This document shows positions 18,166-28,144 of a stretch of DNA of 64,000 nucleotides, in pieces. Under the pieces are notes generated by a model. That model saw only the letters and a list, made by a program, of their open reading frames with translations. It ran no database searches and was not told the origin of the DNA. The stretch is from Sedimentibacter sp. SX930 (lineage in GTDB: Bacteria > Bacillota > Bacilli > Lactobacillales > Aerococcaceae). Both the position numbers and the translations under genes were made by a program. The stretch covers positions 1 through 64,000 of the forward strand of contig MUZD01000005.1 in the NCBI GenBank assembly GCA_002155105.1. The letters are read 5' to 3'. How positions within the stretch are numbered: the first letter of the stretch is position 1; each line of letters opens with the position of its first letter.

Positions 18166-20061
18166 TCACTCCGAGATTTTTGCGATCTTTCCTTGGGTCA
18201 CGTAGACCATCAAAACGGAAATATCGGCTGGGTTGACGCCGCTGATCCGGCTTGCTTGTGCGATCGTTTCAGGTTGGATCTTCTTCAGGTTTTGTTTGGC
18301 TTCGTTCGCGATTCCGTTGATCGCATCATAATCGATGTTCGCAGGGATGCGTTTTTCTTCCATTTTCTTCAGTTTGTCCACTTTTTCGGCGGCTTTCTTG
18401 ATGTAGCCTGCATATTTGATCTGAACTTCCACTTGTTTGATGACCTCTTTCGGCAAGGCTTCTTCAAGCGGTGCAAAAGCAATCAGACCTTCATATTTCA
18501 GTTCCGGACGCTTCAAAATATCCGCAAACAAAATGCCGTCCTTCAGCGGAGCTGATTTTTGTTCCGCAAGAAAAGCCTGCAGTTCTTCAGTCGGTTTCAG
18601 GCGGGTGCTTTCGAGGCGGGCGATTTCCTTTTCGACAGCCTGTTTTTTCTCCAAGAATGTCTCATAGCGTTCTTCCGTCACCAAACCGATTTCGCGGCTC
18701 ATTTCGGTCAAACGGAAGTCAGCATTATCATGGCGAAGCAACAGACGGTACTCGGCGCGGGAAGTCAGCAAGCGATAAGGCTCCATTGTTCCTTTTGTGA
18801 CCAGATCATCGATCATGACGCCGATGTAGCCATCGCTGCGTTTCAGGATCATTGGTTCTTTCCCTTGTACAGCCAAAGCGGCATTGATGCCGGCAACGAT
18901 GCCTTGTCCGGCAGCTTCTTCATAACCGGATGTGCCGTTCGTTTGGCCGGCAGTAAACAGATTCTTCACCAGTTTTGTCTCCAAGGAAAGACGCAACTGA
19001 TGCGGTTTTACGACATCGTATTCGATGGCATAGCCTGTCCGCATCATTTGGGCATTTTCCATCCCAGGTACGGAACGGATCAAATCAAGCTGAACATCTT
19101 CCGGCAATGAGGTGGACAAGCCCTGCACATAGACTTCTTCGTTTTCGCGGCCTTCAGGCTCAAGGAAGAGCTGATGGCGCGGTTTGTCGCTGAAACGGAC
19201 GATTTTATCTTCGATTGATGGGCAATAACGTGCCCCTACGCCTTCCACGATACCCGTGAACATAGGCGCGCGGTGGAGATTGTCGCGGATTATCTCGTGG
19301 CTTTCCGGACTCGTATAAGTCAGCCAGCAGGATAATTGATCTTTCAGATAGTCTTCATCTTTGGAAAGGAAGCTGAAATGATTCGGCTCGACGTCACCGG
19401 GCTGTTCCTCAGTTTTGGAATAATCGATGGTCGAAGCCATCACCCGCGGCGGCGTTCCGGTCTTGAAGCGCGCCAATTCAAATCCCAGATCAAGCAGATT
19501 TTCGGATAATTTGATGGACGGCTGCGAGTTGTTCGGTCCGGAAGAGTAAACCAAGTCCCCGATGATGATTTTTCCTCGGGAAGAAGTTCCGGCTGTGATG
19601 ACGACGGCCCCAGCGCGGTAAACAGCGCCTGTATGCGTCACTACGCCCTTGACTTCACCGTCTTCTACGATCAATTCTTCAACGATGGCTTGCTTCAGCA
19701 GCAAGTTCTCTTGTTTTTCGATGGTGTGCTTCATATGATGGGCATAGTCATCCTTATCCGCTTGTGCGCGCAACGCTTGGACTGCAGGACCCTTCCCTGT
19801 GTTCAGCATGCGCATTTGGATATACGTCTTGTCGATGTTGCGTCCCATCTCGCCGCCCAATGCATCGATTTCTCTCACGACGACACCTTTTGCAGGTCCG
19901 CCGATGGATGGGTTGCAGGGCATAAAGGCAACCATGTTCAAATCGATGGTAACCAGCATCGTGCTGCATCCCATACGCGCAGCGGCAAGCGCCGCTTCGG
20001 ATCCGGCATGTCCGGCTCCTACAACAATCACATCAAAACTTCCAGCTTCAAATCTGTTCAT
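18166..20061 (-). CDS. mnmG: tRNA uridine-5-carboxymethylaminomethyl modification enzyme MnmG (GidA)
   Basis: MnmG is the FAD- and NADH-dependent partner of MnmE that installs the cmnm5 group on wobble U34 of certain tRNAs. The N-terminal Rossmann motif [19 protein letters not shown] (about 13-31), the conserved [10 protein letters not shown]-like stretch, the PRY-like [10 protein letters not shown] and a helical C-terminal domain that contacts MnmE are visible. The 631 residues are full length. It follows mnmE, but a 166-bp spacer mostly filled by repeat copy B separates the two genes. Confidence 0.98.
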   Translation of the reverse strand: MNRFEAGSFDVIVVGAGHAGSEAALAAARMGCSTMLVTIDLNMVAFMPCNPSIGGPAKGVVVREIDALGGEMGRNIDKTYIQMRMLNTGKGPAVQALRAQADKDDYAHHMKHTIEKQENLLLKQAIVEELIVEDGEVKGVVTHTGAVYRAGAVVITAGTSSRGKIIIGDLVYSSGPNNSQPSIKLSENLLDLGFELARFKTGTPPRVMASTIDYSKTEEQPGDVEPNHFSFLSKDEDYLKDQLSCWLTYTSPESHEIIRDNLHRAPMFTGIVEGVGARYCPSIEDKIVRFSDKPRHQLFLEPEGRENEEVYVQGLSTSLPEDVQLDLIRSVPGMENAQMMRTGYAIEYDVVKPHQLRLSLETKLVKNLFTAGQTNGTSGYEEAAGQGIVAGINAALAVQGKEPMILKRSDGYIGVMIDDLVTKGTMEPYRLLTSRAEYRLLLRHDNADFRLTEMSREIGLVTEERYETFLEKKQAVEKEIARLESTRLKPTEELQAFLAEQKSAPLKDGILFADILKRPELKYEGLIAFAPLEEALPKEVIKQVEVQIKYAGYIKKAAEKVDKLKKMEEKRIPANIDYDAINGIANEAKQNLKKIQPETIAQASRISGVNPADISVLMVYVTQGKIAKISE

Positions 20062-20103
20062 TTTTCCATTCCTTTCATTTATGCTATCTATTTGTTCCTA
20101 ACC

Positions 20104-20227
20104 TTTTAGTTGAACTCTGAATCCCAGAACTCTCCGCCTAAGTTGCTCACCACACACGGACAAAAAGCGTCCGCTTTGTGGTGAGCCTCTTAGTGCTCGA
20201 TTTCTACCCGGGATTCATCGTATCCTG
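20104..20227 (-). repeat. structured intergenic repeat, copy B (single complete unit)
   Basis: This unit starts right at the mnmE stop codon. Outer pairing is GAATCCC (20119-20125) with GGGATTC (20210-20216). CCTAAG (20137-20142) pairs with CTTAG (20189-20193). A 10-bp stem GCTCACCACA/TGTGGTGAGC (20145-20154 and 20177-20186) encloses an inner GGAC-AAAAAGC-GTCC hairpin. Copies A and C keep the outer blocks and the CTAAG/CTTAG pair but have quite different central stems that still pair perfectly. On the minus strand the unit reads from CAGGATACGATGAATCC to GAGTTCAACTAAAAGG. It probably acts at the RNA level between mnmE and mnmG, or is a MITE-like element. Confidence 0.85.
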
Positions 20228-21619
20228 TTATTTCCCTAAGCAGAACTGTGTGAAGAGTTGGGTGAGTAGTTCGTCTTGGACGCTGTCACCGGTGATTTCT
20301 CCGAGCAGGTCCCAGCAACGAGTAAAGTCGATCTGGACGAGGTCGATCGGCATGCCCGATTCGATGCCGCTCAGCACTTCATCCAGCGAATCCATCGCAT
20401 CGTTCAAGAGCGCGATGTGGCGGACATTAGATACATAGGTAGCATCCTTCTCGCCGGTTTCCCCTGAGAAGAACATCTTCGTGATCTGTTTTTCCAGTTG
20501 ATCCAATCCACTTTCACTCAGCATCGATGTTTCGATGACTCTTTCAGGATCGCTCCAAGGCTCCAAATCAGCTGTCGTCATGTTCGCTTCCAGATCCATT
20601 TTGTTCATCAGGATAATGCGGTTCATGTCCTTCGTATCTTCCAGAAGCTGCTTGTCCTCTTCCGTCAGCCCTTCGTTCTGGTTGATCAGCAACAGAATCA
20701 GATCGGCTTCAGCCAAAGCTTTCCGGCTGCGTTCGACGCCGATTTTTTCCACGACGTCATCCGTTTCGCGGATGCCGGCTGTATCGATCAGCTTCAAGGG
20801 AACGCCTCTAACGTTTACGTATTCCTCAATCGTATCGCGGGTTGTGCCGGCGATGTCGGTCACGATGGCTTTCTCTTCGCGCAACAGGCGGTTCAGCAAA
20901 CTGGATTTCCCTACGTTCGGGCGGCCGATGATGGCTGTCTGTAACCCTTCACGCAGGATCTTTCCTTGCTTGGCGGTATCCAACAAGTGCTGGATGTGTC
21001 CGCGCACTTCAATGGTACGTTCCTTCAACAGCTTCGTCGTCACTTCCTCGACGTCATCGTATTCCGGGTAGTCGATATTCACTTCGACTTCAGCCAATGT
21101 GTTCAGGATAATCTGACGGATATCCCGGATCATACCGGACAATTTGCCGTCCAACTGATGCAGGGCCACATTCATCGCACGATCCGTTTTGGCACGGATC
21201 AAATCCATGACCGCTTCGGCCTGCGACAAATCGATCCGGCCGTTCAGGAAGGCGCGCTTCGTAAATTCCCCGGGCTCCGCCATGCGGGCGCCGTTCTGGA
21301 GAATTGTCTGCAGAATCCGGTTGACGCTCACGACACCACCATGGCAGTTGATTTCCACGACATCTTCGCGGGTGAACGTCTTCGGTCCATGCATGACGGA
21401 CACCATGACCTCGTCGATCATGTCGCCTGTGCGCGGATCATAAAGGTGACCGTAATTGATGGTGTGTGTGGCGACATCGGCCAAGTGCTTCGTACCGGAT
21501 CGGTATAAGGCATCGGCTATCTGGATTGCTTGATCTCCGCTCAAACGTACGATTCCGATGGCCCCTTCTCCAGGCGGCGTCGAAATGGCGGCGATGGTAT
21601 CAAATTCATTTGTAATCAT
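20228..21619 (-). CDS. mnmE: tRNA modification GTPase MnmE (TrmE)
   Basis: MnmE binds a formyl-folate and uses GTP-driven domain movement to modify U34 of tRNA together with MnmG. The 463-residue protein has an N-terminal folate-binding domain (1-118), a helical domain and an inserted G domain. P-loop GRPNVGKSS is at 232-240, DTAG is near 277 and the NKMD motif is near 335. The C-terminal CxGK is seen as CLGK, whose Cys is the conserved catalytic-site residue. Initiation is at ATG behind AAAGGACG-type sequence. Confidence 0.98.
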   Translation of the reverse strand: MITNEFDTIAAISTPPGEGAIGIVRLSGDQAIQIADALYRSGTKHLADVATHTINYGHLYDPRTGDMIDEVMVSVMHGPKTFTREDVVEINCHGGVVSVNRILQTILQNGARMAEPGEFTKRAFLNGRIDLSQAEAVMDLIRAKTDRAMNVALHQLDGKLSGMIRDIRQIILNTLAEVEVNIDYPEYDDVEEVTTKLLKERTIEVRGHIQHLLDTAKQGKILREGLQTAIIGRPNVGKSSLLNRLLREEKAIVTDIAGTTRDTIEEYVNVRGVPLKLIDTAGIRETDDVVEKIGVERSRKALAEADLILLLINQNEGLTEEDKQLLEDTKDMNRIILMNKMDLEANMTTADLEPWSDPERVIETSMLSESGLDQLEKQITKMFFSGETGEKDATYVSNVRHIALLNDAMDSLDEVLSGIESGMPIDLVQIDFTRCWDLLGEITGDSVQDELLTQLFTQFCLGK

Positions 21620-21651
21620 TCATTGTCGTCCTTTCTTGGTTGTTTCAGCGT

Positions 21652-21706
21652 ACAAAAAAAGCGCCCACTCCTCCCCTTCGTTCAAGCGGGAGGAAAAGCA
21701 CTTTGA
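21652..21706 (-). terminator. terminator upstream of mnmE
   Basis: An imperfect stem built on CCTCCC/GGGGAGG and GC-rich flanks is followed by seven U on the minus strand. It ends the transcript of the small membrane-protein gene and isolates mnmE. Confidence 0.75.
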
Positions 21707-21808
21707 CTGCAGTTCACTTTGGATATTCTTTTCAGCTTACTTTAAATAGATTTCTAGCCGATTATACAAGCAATGCGGGCGCAATGCAAGCATTTAATCA
21801 ACGGCTGT

Positions 21809-22018
21809 TTATTTCATCATGAGGTAGGCCGTACTCAACAAACCTCCGACCACCAACAGGCTGATGATGTTACGGATGTATTTTTTCCTGTCTACCTGGA
21901 CACGCAATTGGATATGCATCAAATCCATCAGACCCAATACAATGATCATCACCACACCCACAAATCCTACGATTAAAGTGATCATCGATGCGATGAACAA
22001 CAACTCACTGATATTCAC
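21809..22018 (-). CDS. small two-helix membrane protein, unknown function
   Basis: A 69-residue protein with two predicted membrane segments (about 4-34 and 50-68) separated by a short, strongly basic loop (VQVDRKKYIRN). I do not recognise a family. A GTG start at 22018 is chosen because GAGGAGG lies 6 nt upstream. Upstream in-frame codons to 22066 run through that site. It has its own terminator. The orientation rule (basic loop inside) predicts both ends outside. Possible roles such as an assembly factor or stress peptide are guesses. Confidence 0.65.
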   Translation of the reverse strand: MNISELLFIASMITLIVGFVGVVMIIVLGLMDLMHIQLRVQVDRKKYIRNIISLLVVGGLLSTAYLMMK

Positions 22019-22124
22019 GGAAATCCTCCTCAAATAGTACGCTCGACTTCTAAAATAGTATAGCATAGCGTTTTGAGGAAGTGCTGCTTACCCGCCGGAT
22101 TTATTTTGTCCATTTTATTACGGA

Positions 22125-23114
22125 TCAGCCGATCTGCAAGGCGATTTTCCCCGTCTGTTCGGCATTTTCCAGCCGTTGGAATGCCTCCATGAACTCCTCT
22201 GCCGGATAAACGGCATCCACTACCGGATGGAGATCATGGTCCTCGACAAAACGGATCATCGCTTCATACTCTTCGAAGCTGCCCATCGTCGAACCTTTAA
22301 GCGTGTACTGTCCGTAAAAGAATTTCCGCAGATCGAAGGTGACCAGATCGCCCGTCGATGAGCCGAAAGTCACGATTGTGCCTCCTCTGCGGACCGCATC
22401 CAGCGATTTATCGAAAGTGGCTGCTCCGACTGACTCAATCACGACATCCACTTTTCCGCCGATTCCTTCGACCCAATCCTCATCGTGCAGCAAGCCTTTT
22501 TCGGCTCCGTGCTGCAGCGCCATTCCCAATTTTTCTTGGGAACGGGAAGTGACGTACACTATCGCTCCAGCTGCCTTGGCGAATTGCAGCAGATAGTTGG
22601 CTACTCCGCCGCCGATGCCTGGGATCAGGACTTTCATGCCTTCCGATACTCCGCCTTTTGTGAATAGGGCGCGGTAAGCTGTCAAAGCGGACAGGGACAA
22701 AACGCCTGCTTCTTCCCAAGACAGATGGGCCGGTTTATGGACAGCATTCTCTTCGGAAACAACGATTTCCTCCGCCATCGCCCCCTGCTCCGAACTCCCG
22801 AGGATCGTGAAGGTTTCCGGAGCCGTGTCGCTGTTCTTGCGCCACCCGCTGCCGGGATAAAGCATCACTTCATCACCGATTTTGAAACGCGTCACCTCTG
22901 CTCCGACAGCCACAACGACACCGGCAGCATCCGATCCGATGACAACCGGATGCTTCTCATGGACTTGGCTTAAGGCAAAAAGGTCGCGATGATTCAGTCC
23001 CGCCGCTTTGACCTTTATTTTGATCTCGGAAGGTCCAGCCGGCTGTTCCGCACGGTCTTCCCATTTCAAACCTTCCAGTCCGACTTTTCCGCTGTGAATC
23101 AATGTTTTCACCAT
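22125..23114 (-). CDS. zinc-binding-dehydrogenase-like oxidoreductase (MDR superfamily, quinone reductase type)
   Basis: A 329-residue NAD(P)H-dependent medium-chain reductase related to Bacillus YogA. The GroES-like N-terminal domain includes GLNHRDLFAL and HPVVIGSDAAGVVVAVG. The Rossmann domain shows a glycine-rich VLIPGIGGGVANYLLQFA (about 165-182). The structural-zinc cysteine cluster of true alcohol dehydrogenases is absent, so it is probably zinc-free and reduces quinones or enoyl-type carbonyls. The substrate is unknown. ATG at 23114 with GAGGAG 9 nt upstream is chosen over an upstream GTG that abuts that site. Confidence 0.88.
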   Translation of the reverse strand: MVKTLIHSGKVGLEGLKWEDRAEQPAGPSEIKIKVKAAGLNHRDLFALSQVHEKHPVVIGSDAAGVVVAVGAEVTRFKIGDEVMLYPGSGWRKNSDTAPETFTILGSSEQGAMAEEIVVSEENAVHKPAHLSWEEAGVLSLSALTAYRALFTKGGVSEGMKVLIPGIGGGVANYLLQFAKAAGAIVYVTSRSQEKLGMALQHGAEKGLLHDEDWVEGIGGKVDVVIESVGAATFDKSLDAVRRGGTIVTFGSSTGDLVTFDLRKFFYGQYTLKGSTMGSFEEYEAMIRFVEDHDLHPVVDAVYPAEEFMEAFQRLENAEQTGKIALQIG

Positions 23115-23174
23115 ATCGATCACTCCTCAAATGGATATCTCTGTTAGATTCAGTATAACTTTTCGGGACGGAAA

Positions 23175-23208
23175 TACAAAGAGGGAGACCGAAGTCTCCC
23201 CCTCATCT
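23175..23208 (-). terminator. terminator of the purine operon after purD
   Basis: A strong stem (GAGGGAGACC at 23181-23190 with complement at about 23193-23204) and a U-rich tail lie just after the purD stop and end the purine transcript. Confidence 0.8.
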
Positions 23209-23210
23209 TG

Positions 23211-24485
23211 CTATTTTTCGGTAAAACGGATCGCTTTTGCTCCGATGTCGGAACGATAGAACGTATGCGCGATTGGATTTGCACTCAGGTAACGGTAAGC
23301 TTTGTCTTGCGCGGCTTGGAGCGTTTCGCCTTGGCCAGCAACCAACAGGATGCGACCGCCGTTTGACAATAGCCCTTGTTCGCCAGCCTTCACGCCTGCT
23401 GCATAGACGATGCAGTCCGCATTTTCCGTATCCAGATCAGGCAACGGGATGTCTTTCATCGGCGCTTCCGGATATCCTTCAGCGGCAACAACAACTCCTA
23501 AAGTGTAACGATCGGTATACATTTCGATGACCGGATCTTTTCCGTTCAGGATGTCATCGATGACTTGCGCCAAATCGGATGCCATCTGGTTCATGATGAC
23601 CTGCGTTTCTGGATCGCCGAAACGGGCATTGAATTCGATGACGCGCAACCCTTTGGCGGTGATCATCAAGCCGGCATAGACAACTCCCTTGAACGGGATG
23701 CCTTCAGCAACCATCGCCTCTACAGTCGGTTTTACGACCGTATCCAGCACTTCTTGAATCATAGCTTCGGATACTTGCGGTACTGGCGAGTAAGCGCCCA
23801 TGCCGCCCGTATTAGGGCCTTTGTCGCCATCATAGGCGCGTTTGTGGTCTTGTGCGACGCCTGAATAGTAATACTTCGCACCATTCGCCAGCGCGAACAA
23901 CGAGAATTCTTCCCCTTCAAGGTACTCTTCGATGACGACTTTCGGTTTGCCGGCTGCATATTTGCCTTGCAGGAGCATGTCGTTCAGCGCATCCAGAGCT
24001 TCCGTCATCGTCATCGCGACAACGACGCCTTTTCCTGCTGCCAGACCGTCCGCCTTGATGACGATCGGAACACCATTGGCTTCCACGTAAGCAACAGCTG
24101 CTTCATAGTCTTCGAATGTCTCATAGGCTGCAGTTGGGATGCCGTATTTTTTCATCAGATCTTTTGCGAATTGTTTCGAACATTCCAGGTCGGCCGCTTT
24201 TTTGCTAGGTCCGAAGACTTTCAGGCCAGCCGCTTCAAATACATCAGTTACCCCTTCAAATAAAGGTATTTCCGGTCCGACGAAAGTCCAAGCGATGTTG
24301 TTGTCTTTGACGAATTGAACCAATCCTTGATGGTCGTTTTCCGCAATGTCGACTAACGTGATGCCGTCCTGGGCCATCCCTGGGTTGCCTTTGGCGCAGT
24401 AAACAATCTCCACCAACGGGCTTTGAGTTAATTTTTTAGCGATGGCATGCTCGCGTCCGCCACTACCGATTACAAGAAGTTTCAT
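23211..24485 (-). CDS. purD: phosphoribosylamine-glycine ligase PurD (GARS)
   Basis: PurD joins glycine to phosphoribosylamine with ATP to give GAR, the second step of IMP synthesis. The 424-residue ATP-grasp enzyme shows the N-terminal VIGSGGREHAIAKKL, the grasp loop KADGLAAGKGVVVA and the signature RFGDPETQ. TTGGAGGAT precedes the ATG. It is the last gene of the long purine cluster. It is separated from purH by 190 bp containing repeat copy C, which may influence its relative expression. Confidence 0.98.
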   Translation of the reverse strand: MKLLVIGSGGREHAIAKKLTQSPLVEIVYCAKGNPGMAQDGITLVDIAENDHQGLVQFVKDNNIAWTFVGPEIPLFEGVTDVFEAAGLKVFGPSKKAADLECSKQFAKDLMKKYGIPTAAYETFEDYEAAVAYVEANGVPIVIKADGLAAGKGVVVAMTMTEALDALNDMLLQGKYAAGKPKVVIEEYLEGEEFSLFALANGAKYYYSGVAQDHKRAYDGDKGPNTGGMGAYSPVPQVSEAMIQEVLDTVVKPTVEAMVAEGIPFKGVVYAGLMITAKGLRVIEFNARFGDPETQVIMNQMASDLAQVIDDILNGKDPVIEMYTDRYTLGVVVAAEGYPEAPMKDIPLPDLDTENADCIVYAAGVKAGEQGLLSNGGRILLVAGQGETLQAAQDKAYRYLSANPIAHTFYRSDIGAKAIRFTEK

Positions 24486-24494
24486 CTGTTAGAT

Positions 24495-24675
24495 CCTCCA
24501 ACCTTTTATATGAAGCTTGATATTAGTGCCAGTACTCAAAATGCTAAAGACCTCAAACGTCGCACTGTGACGTTTGAGTGCCTAAGCTGTCAACTGCACA
24601 CGGGCAAAAAGCGCCCGCTTTGCAGTTGACTTCTTAGTGCTCGATTTCTACCATGGGATTCATCTCATCTTGTTT
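24495..24675 (-). repeat. structured intergenic repeat, copy C
   Basis: It lies exactly between the purH stop and the purD ribosome-binding site. It carries the CTCAAACGTC/GACGTTTGAG hairpin (24552-24578), identical in copy A within a 47-nt exact match (24543-24589 versus 9019-9065). CCTAAG/CTTAG pairing (24581-24586 and 24633-24637) surrounds a 10-bp stem GTCAACTGCA/TGCAGTTGAC (24589-24598 and 24621-24630) with inner GGGC-AAAAAGC-GCCC. The outer GAATCCC arm is present only on the purH side. Minus-strand polarity matches copies A and B. Confidence 0.85.
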
Positions 24676-26217
24676 TTAGTGTCTGAAGTGTCTTACGCTT
24701 GTTTTCAGCATCGTGATGCCGTATTTGTTTGCCATTTCAATCGAATCTTGGTCCTTGATGCTGCCGCCTGGTTGAACAATCGCTTTGATGCCGTGTTTGG
24801 CAGCATATTCCACGCTGTCGTTCATCGGGAAGAAAGCGTCACTCGCCAATACAGCGCCTTCGATGGCGTTGGCCGCTTCAGCTTGCTCGATTGCGATTTT
24901 TACGGATCCGACACGGTTCATCTGGCCTGCGCCGATGCCGACTGTCTGTTTGCTGTTTGCCAATACGATGGCATTGCTCTTCACGTGTTTAACGACTTTC
25001 CAGGCGAAATCCATTGCTTTCATTTCGTCTTCAGTCGGTTGACGTTCGGTCATGACTTCCCAATTAGCAGGTACGTCTTCTGTGTTGATGTCTTGCGTCT
25101 GTTCCAGCATGCCGCCCAACACGGAGACAAATTCTTTTCCGCCTGCTTTTGCGGCAGAGAAGTCCAAGGTCATGATGCGGACATTCTTTTTCTTCGTCAG
25201 GATAGCTAGAGCCTCTTCCGTATAGCTTGGCGCCAGAACGATTTCCAGGAACATGCTGTTCAGTTTTTCGGCAGTCGCCACATCCAAAGGACGGTTCGCA
25301 ACCACAATGCCACCGAAGATGGAGACAGGATCAGCTGCATAACAACGATCGAAGGCTGCATCGATGTCGTCTGCGATGCCGACGCCGCATGGATTCATGT
25401 GCTTGACGGCAACTACAGCGGGCTCGTCGAATTCGCGGGCGATACGGATGGCCGCATCAGCGTCTTTGATGTTGTTGTAGGACAATTCTTTTCCGTGCAA
25501 TTGGATTGCGCTTGCGATCGAGAACGGCACAGCCAATGGTTCTTGGTAGAAAGTCGCGGTTTGGTGGCCGTTTTCTCCGTAACGCAGGCTCTGTTTCAGA
25601 TCATAAGTCACTGTCAATTTTTCAGGTTCGGTTTCGCCGACCACATTAGTCAAATATTGCGCGATCAAAGCATCATAGCTGGCTGTATGACGGAACACTT
25701 TTGCAGCCAAAGCTTGGCGCGTCTCGAAAGTCGTTTCGCCTGCAGCTTCCAATTCGGCAAGGACGTTTGCATAGTCGATCGGATCGGTCAAAACAGTCAC
25801 GCTTGCGTAGTTCTTAGCCGCGCTGCGGAGCATGCTTGGGCCGCCGATGTCGATGTTTTCGATGGCATCAGCCAAAGTCACATCGTTTTTGCTGATCGTT
25901 TCTTTGAATGGGTAAAGGTTGACGACAACGAAATCGATCGGTGCAATATTGTGCTCTTTCATGGCTTGCATATGGTCCGCAAGATCACGTCTGCCCAAAA
26001 GTCCGCCATGGATCAGTGGATGCAACGTTTTTACGCGGCCGTCCATCATTTCAGGAAAGCCGGTTACATCCTCTACGGAAATAGTCGGTACGCCTGCCTC
26101 TTCCAAAGCCTTCTTCGTTCCGCCAGTTGAGATGATTTCGATTCCTTTTGCTGCTAGTGCCTGCGCAAATGCTACAACGCCTGTTTTATCTGAAACACTG
26201 ATCAATGCTCTTGTCAC
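24676..26217 (-). CDS. purH: bifunctional AICAR transformylase/IMP cyclohydrolase PurH
   Basis: PurH catalyses the last two steps to IMP. The N-terminal MGS-like cyclohydrolase domain (1-about 200, [10 protein letters not shown]) is followed by the formyl-transferase domain with the catalytic KHMNPCGVG (about 263-271). The C-terminal [16 protein letters not shown] is also typical. The 513 residues are full length. The start is GTG behind AAGGAG. A nested hairpin lies just before the ribosome-binding site (26258-26307). Confidence 0.98.
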   Translation of the reverse strand: MTRALISVSDKTGVVAFAQALAAKGIEIISTGGTKKALEEAGVPTISVEDVTGFPEMMDGRVKTLHPLIHGGLLGRRDLADHMQAMKEHNIAPIDFVVVNLYPFKETISKNDVTLADAIENIDIGGPSMLRSAAKNYASVTVLTDPIDYANVLAELEAAGETTFETRQALAAKVFRHTASYDALIAQYLTNVVGETEPEKLTVTYDLKQSLRYGENGHQTATFYQEPLAVPFSIASAIQLHGKELSYNNIKDADAAIRIAREFDEPAVVAVKHMNPCGVGIADDIDAAFDRCYAADPVSIFGGIVVANRPLDVATAEKLNSMFLEIVLAPSYTEEALAILTKKKNVRIMTLDFSAAKAGGKEFVSVLGGMLEQTQDINTEDVPANWEVMTERQPTEDEMKAMDFAWKVVKHVKSNAIVLANSKQTVGIGAGQMNRVGSVKIAIEQAEAANAIEGAVLASDAFFPMNDSVEYAAKHGIKAIVQPGGSIKDQDSIEMANKYGITMLKTSVRHFRH

Positions 26218-26257
26218 TGTGTGTCACTCCTTAAATTTATGATGGATTAATGCGGTT

Positions 26258-26307
26258 TTAACAAAAGGAAGGACTTCCGCAAGCGCGGAGTCCTCATCCA
26301 TTTTGTT
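26258..26307 (-). other. nested hairpin in the purH leader
   Basis: TAACAAAA (26258-26265) pairs with TTTTGTTA (26300-26307) around an inner GGACTTCCGC/GCGGAGTCC stem (26270-26279 with 26284-26292). It sits about 30 nt upstream of the purH ribosome-binding site on the transcript. It could be an mRNA-stability or processing element. It lacks a U run directly after it on the minus strand, so it is not a standard terminator. Confidence 0.6.
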
Positions 26308-26356
26308 AGCCTATAGGAATTTATAAAATTGTTTTCAACATAAAAGCGCATCACCG

Positions 26357-26515
26357 TAGGTGTTCCACACATTTGCAAAATGTTTCATGCACCTAATAAT
26401 GATGGCTAGCTTCACGGGTTAGCCCTTCGGAAATTAGATAAATCGTACCTATTGCGCTCTACGATGCTCAGTCGGCACGATTTCCTAAATTTCTTTCAGG
26501 GCTGAACGAACCCGT
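26357..26515 (-). other. large structured intergenic element between purN and purH
   Basis: Two hairpins fill this spacer. The first pairs AGGTGT (26358-26363) with GCACCT (26389-26394) around ACATTT/AAATGT. The second is about 100 nt long: ACGGGTT, AGCCCT, GAAATTAG and AAATCGT (26414-26446) pair in order with ACGATTT, CTAAATTTC, AGGGCT and AACCCGT (26477-26515). No reading frame is credible. It begins 11 bp after the purN stop, a placement like that of the A/B/C repeats, but its sequence is different. Confidence 0.6.
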
Positions 26516-26525
26516 TCAGCTTTTC

Positions 26526-27098
26526 TTAGCCTTTATTCTTTTGTGCCAGTTGCTGGATCACTTGCGGGAAGATCCGGTGCTCCACTTGATGGATACGGGT
26601 CTCCAAAGTCTCCAGCGTATCCTCCGGAAGGATCGCCACTTTTTCTTGGGCGATGATTGGGCCGGTATCGACCCCTTCATCAACGAAATGGACAGTGACG
26701 CCGGTCTCCGGAACGCCTGCTTCGAAAGCGTCCTGGATGCCATGCCGACCCGGGAAATCCGGCAGCAAGGACGGGTGGATGTTGACGATGCGATCGGCAT
26801 AGGCCGATAGCAAAGTCGGTCCAACGATCCGCATATAGCCGGCCAAGACAACCAAGTCGACCTTCTCCTCAGCCAAATGCTTCAAAATTTCATTTTCGTA
26901 GGCGACCCGATCCTCGAAGCCTTTCGGCGTAAAGGAGATCACCGGGATATTGTATTGTTTGGCGCGCTCGATCGCATATGCTTTCGGCTTGTCGCAGAAC
27001 AGGAAAGCGATCGTCGCATCCACTTCGCCTGACGCGATGGCTTCGGCGATGGCTTGAAAATTCGAGCCGTTTCCTGAAGCAAAGACAGCTATCCTCAT
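26526..27098 (-). CDS. purN: phosphoribosylglycinamide formyltransferase PurN
   Basis: PurN transfers a formyl group from 10-formyl-THF to GAR. The 190-residue protein has the N-terminal [15 protein letters not shown] and the catalytic Asn-His-Asp set within [15 protein letters not shown] plus a following Asp in [13 protein letters not shown] overlaps the purM stop by 4 bp (ATGA), so it is coupled to purM. It ends before a 308-bp structured spacer that separates it from purH. Confidence 0.98.
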   Translation of the reverse strand: MRIAVFASGNGSNFQAIAEAIASGEVDATIAFLFCDKPKAYAIERAKQYNIPVISFTPKGFEDRVAYENEILKHLAEEKVDLVVLAGYMRIVGPTLLSAYADRIVNIHPSLLPDFPGRHGIQDAFEAGVPETGVTVHFVDEGVDTGPIIAQEKVAILPEDTLETLETRIHQVEHRIFPQVIQQLAQKNKG

Positions 27099-28144
27099 GC
27101 TTGAGCCTCTTTCAGGATAACCTCTTTTTCTGATGTTTTTGCAGCCACAGATCCGATCACGTAGGCTTTTTCATCGTTCTCAGTCAGAACGCCCAGTACT
27201 TCCGTCAAGTTTTCGGGAGCGACCGCCAGCACCATGCCAATGCCCATGTTGAAGATTTCGTACATTTCAAGAGCCGGAATCTTGCCGATTTTTTCCATCA
27301 CTTGGAAGATCGGCAAGACAGGCCAGCTGCCTAATTGGATTTCCGCTTGGACGTTCTCAGGAAGCATGCGCGGCACGTTTTCGACGAAGCCGCCGCCTGT
27401 GATGTGGGCAACGCCATGCAACAGCTGTTTTTTGATCAACGGCAATAGGGCATTCACGTAGATTCTTGTAGGCGTCAATAAAACGTCGCCCAATTCTTGG
27501 TCTTCGATGCCTTCCACTTTGTCGGCCAATTTGTAGTCATTGTCCTTGAAGAAGATTTTGCGCACCAAAGAGTAGCCATTCGAATGGATGCCTGATGAAG
27601 GCAACCCAACCAACACATCGCCTTCTTTGATCAAGGCAGGTGTCAACAAAGCATCTTTTTCCGCAATCCCTACCGTAAATCCAGCCAGATCGAAATCTTC
27701 CGGATCGTACATATCGGGCATTTCAGCTGTTTCTCCACCGATCAGGGCAGCTCCGGCTTGGACGCAGCCTTCAGCTACGCCAGCAACGATCTGCTCCAGT
27801 TTTTCCGGACGGTTTTTGCCGACAGCTACATAATCCAAGAAATAAAGAGGTTCTGCGCCTTGCGCTACGACATCGTTGACGCACATTGCGACACAATCGA
27901 TCCCGATCGTATCGAATTTTCCGGCTTCGATGGCAAGCATCAGCTTCGTGCCGACACCGTCCGTACCCGATACAAGCACAGGTTTTTTGTAGTTCAATTC
28001 AGAAAGGTCAAAGTTTCCGCCGAATCCGCCGACTTCGCCAAAAACGCCTGGACGTTTCGTGCGGTCGATGTGTTTCTTGATGCGGCTTACTGTTTCATAA
28101 CCGGCTGTGACATCCACACCCGCTTTTGCATATGCGTTTTCCAT
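27095..28144 (-). CDS. purM: phosphoribosylformylglycinamidine cyclo-ligase PurM
   Basis: PurM closes the imidazole ring, turning FGAM into AIR with ATP. The PurM/PurL fold is marked by [15 protein letters not shown], the metal/ATP site [11 protein letters not shown] and [17 protein letters not shown] (28144) lies within the purF TGA overlap and follows GGGAGG. An in-frame TTG just before it is ignored. The 349 residues are typical. Confidence 0.98.
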   Translation of the reverse strand: MENAYAKAGVDVTAGYETVSRIKKHIDRTKRPGVFGEVGGFGGNFDLSELNYKKPVLVSGTDGVGTKLMLAIEAGKFDTIGIDCVAMCVNDVVAQGAEPLYFLDYVAVGKNRPEKLEQIVAGVAEGCVQAGAALIGGETAEMPDMYDPEDFDLAGFTVGIAEKDALLTPALIKEGDVLVGLPSSGIHSNGYSLVRKIFFKDNDYKLADKVEGIEDQELGDVLLTPTRIYVNALLPLIKKQLLHGVAHITGGGFVENVPRMLPENVQAEIQLGSWPVLPIFQVMEKIGKIPALEMYEIFNMGIGMVLAVAPENLTEVLGVLTENDEKAYVIGSVAAKTSEKEVILKEAQA

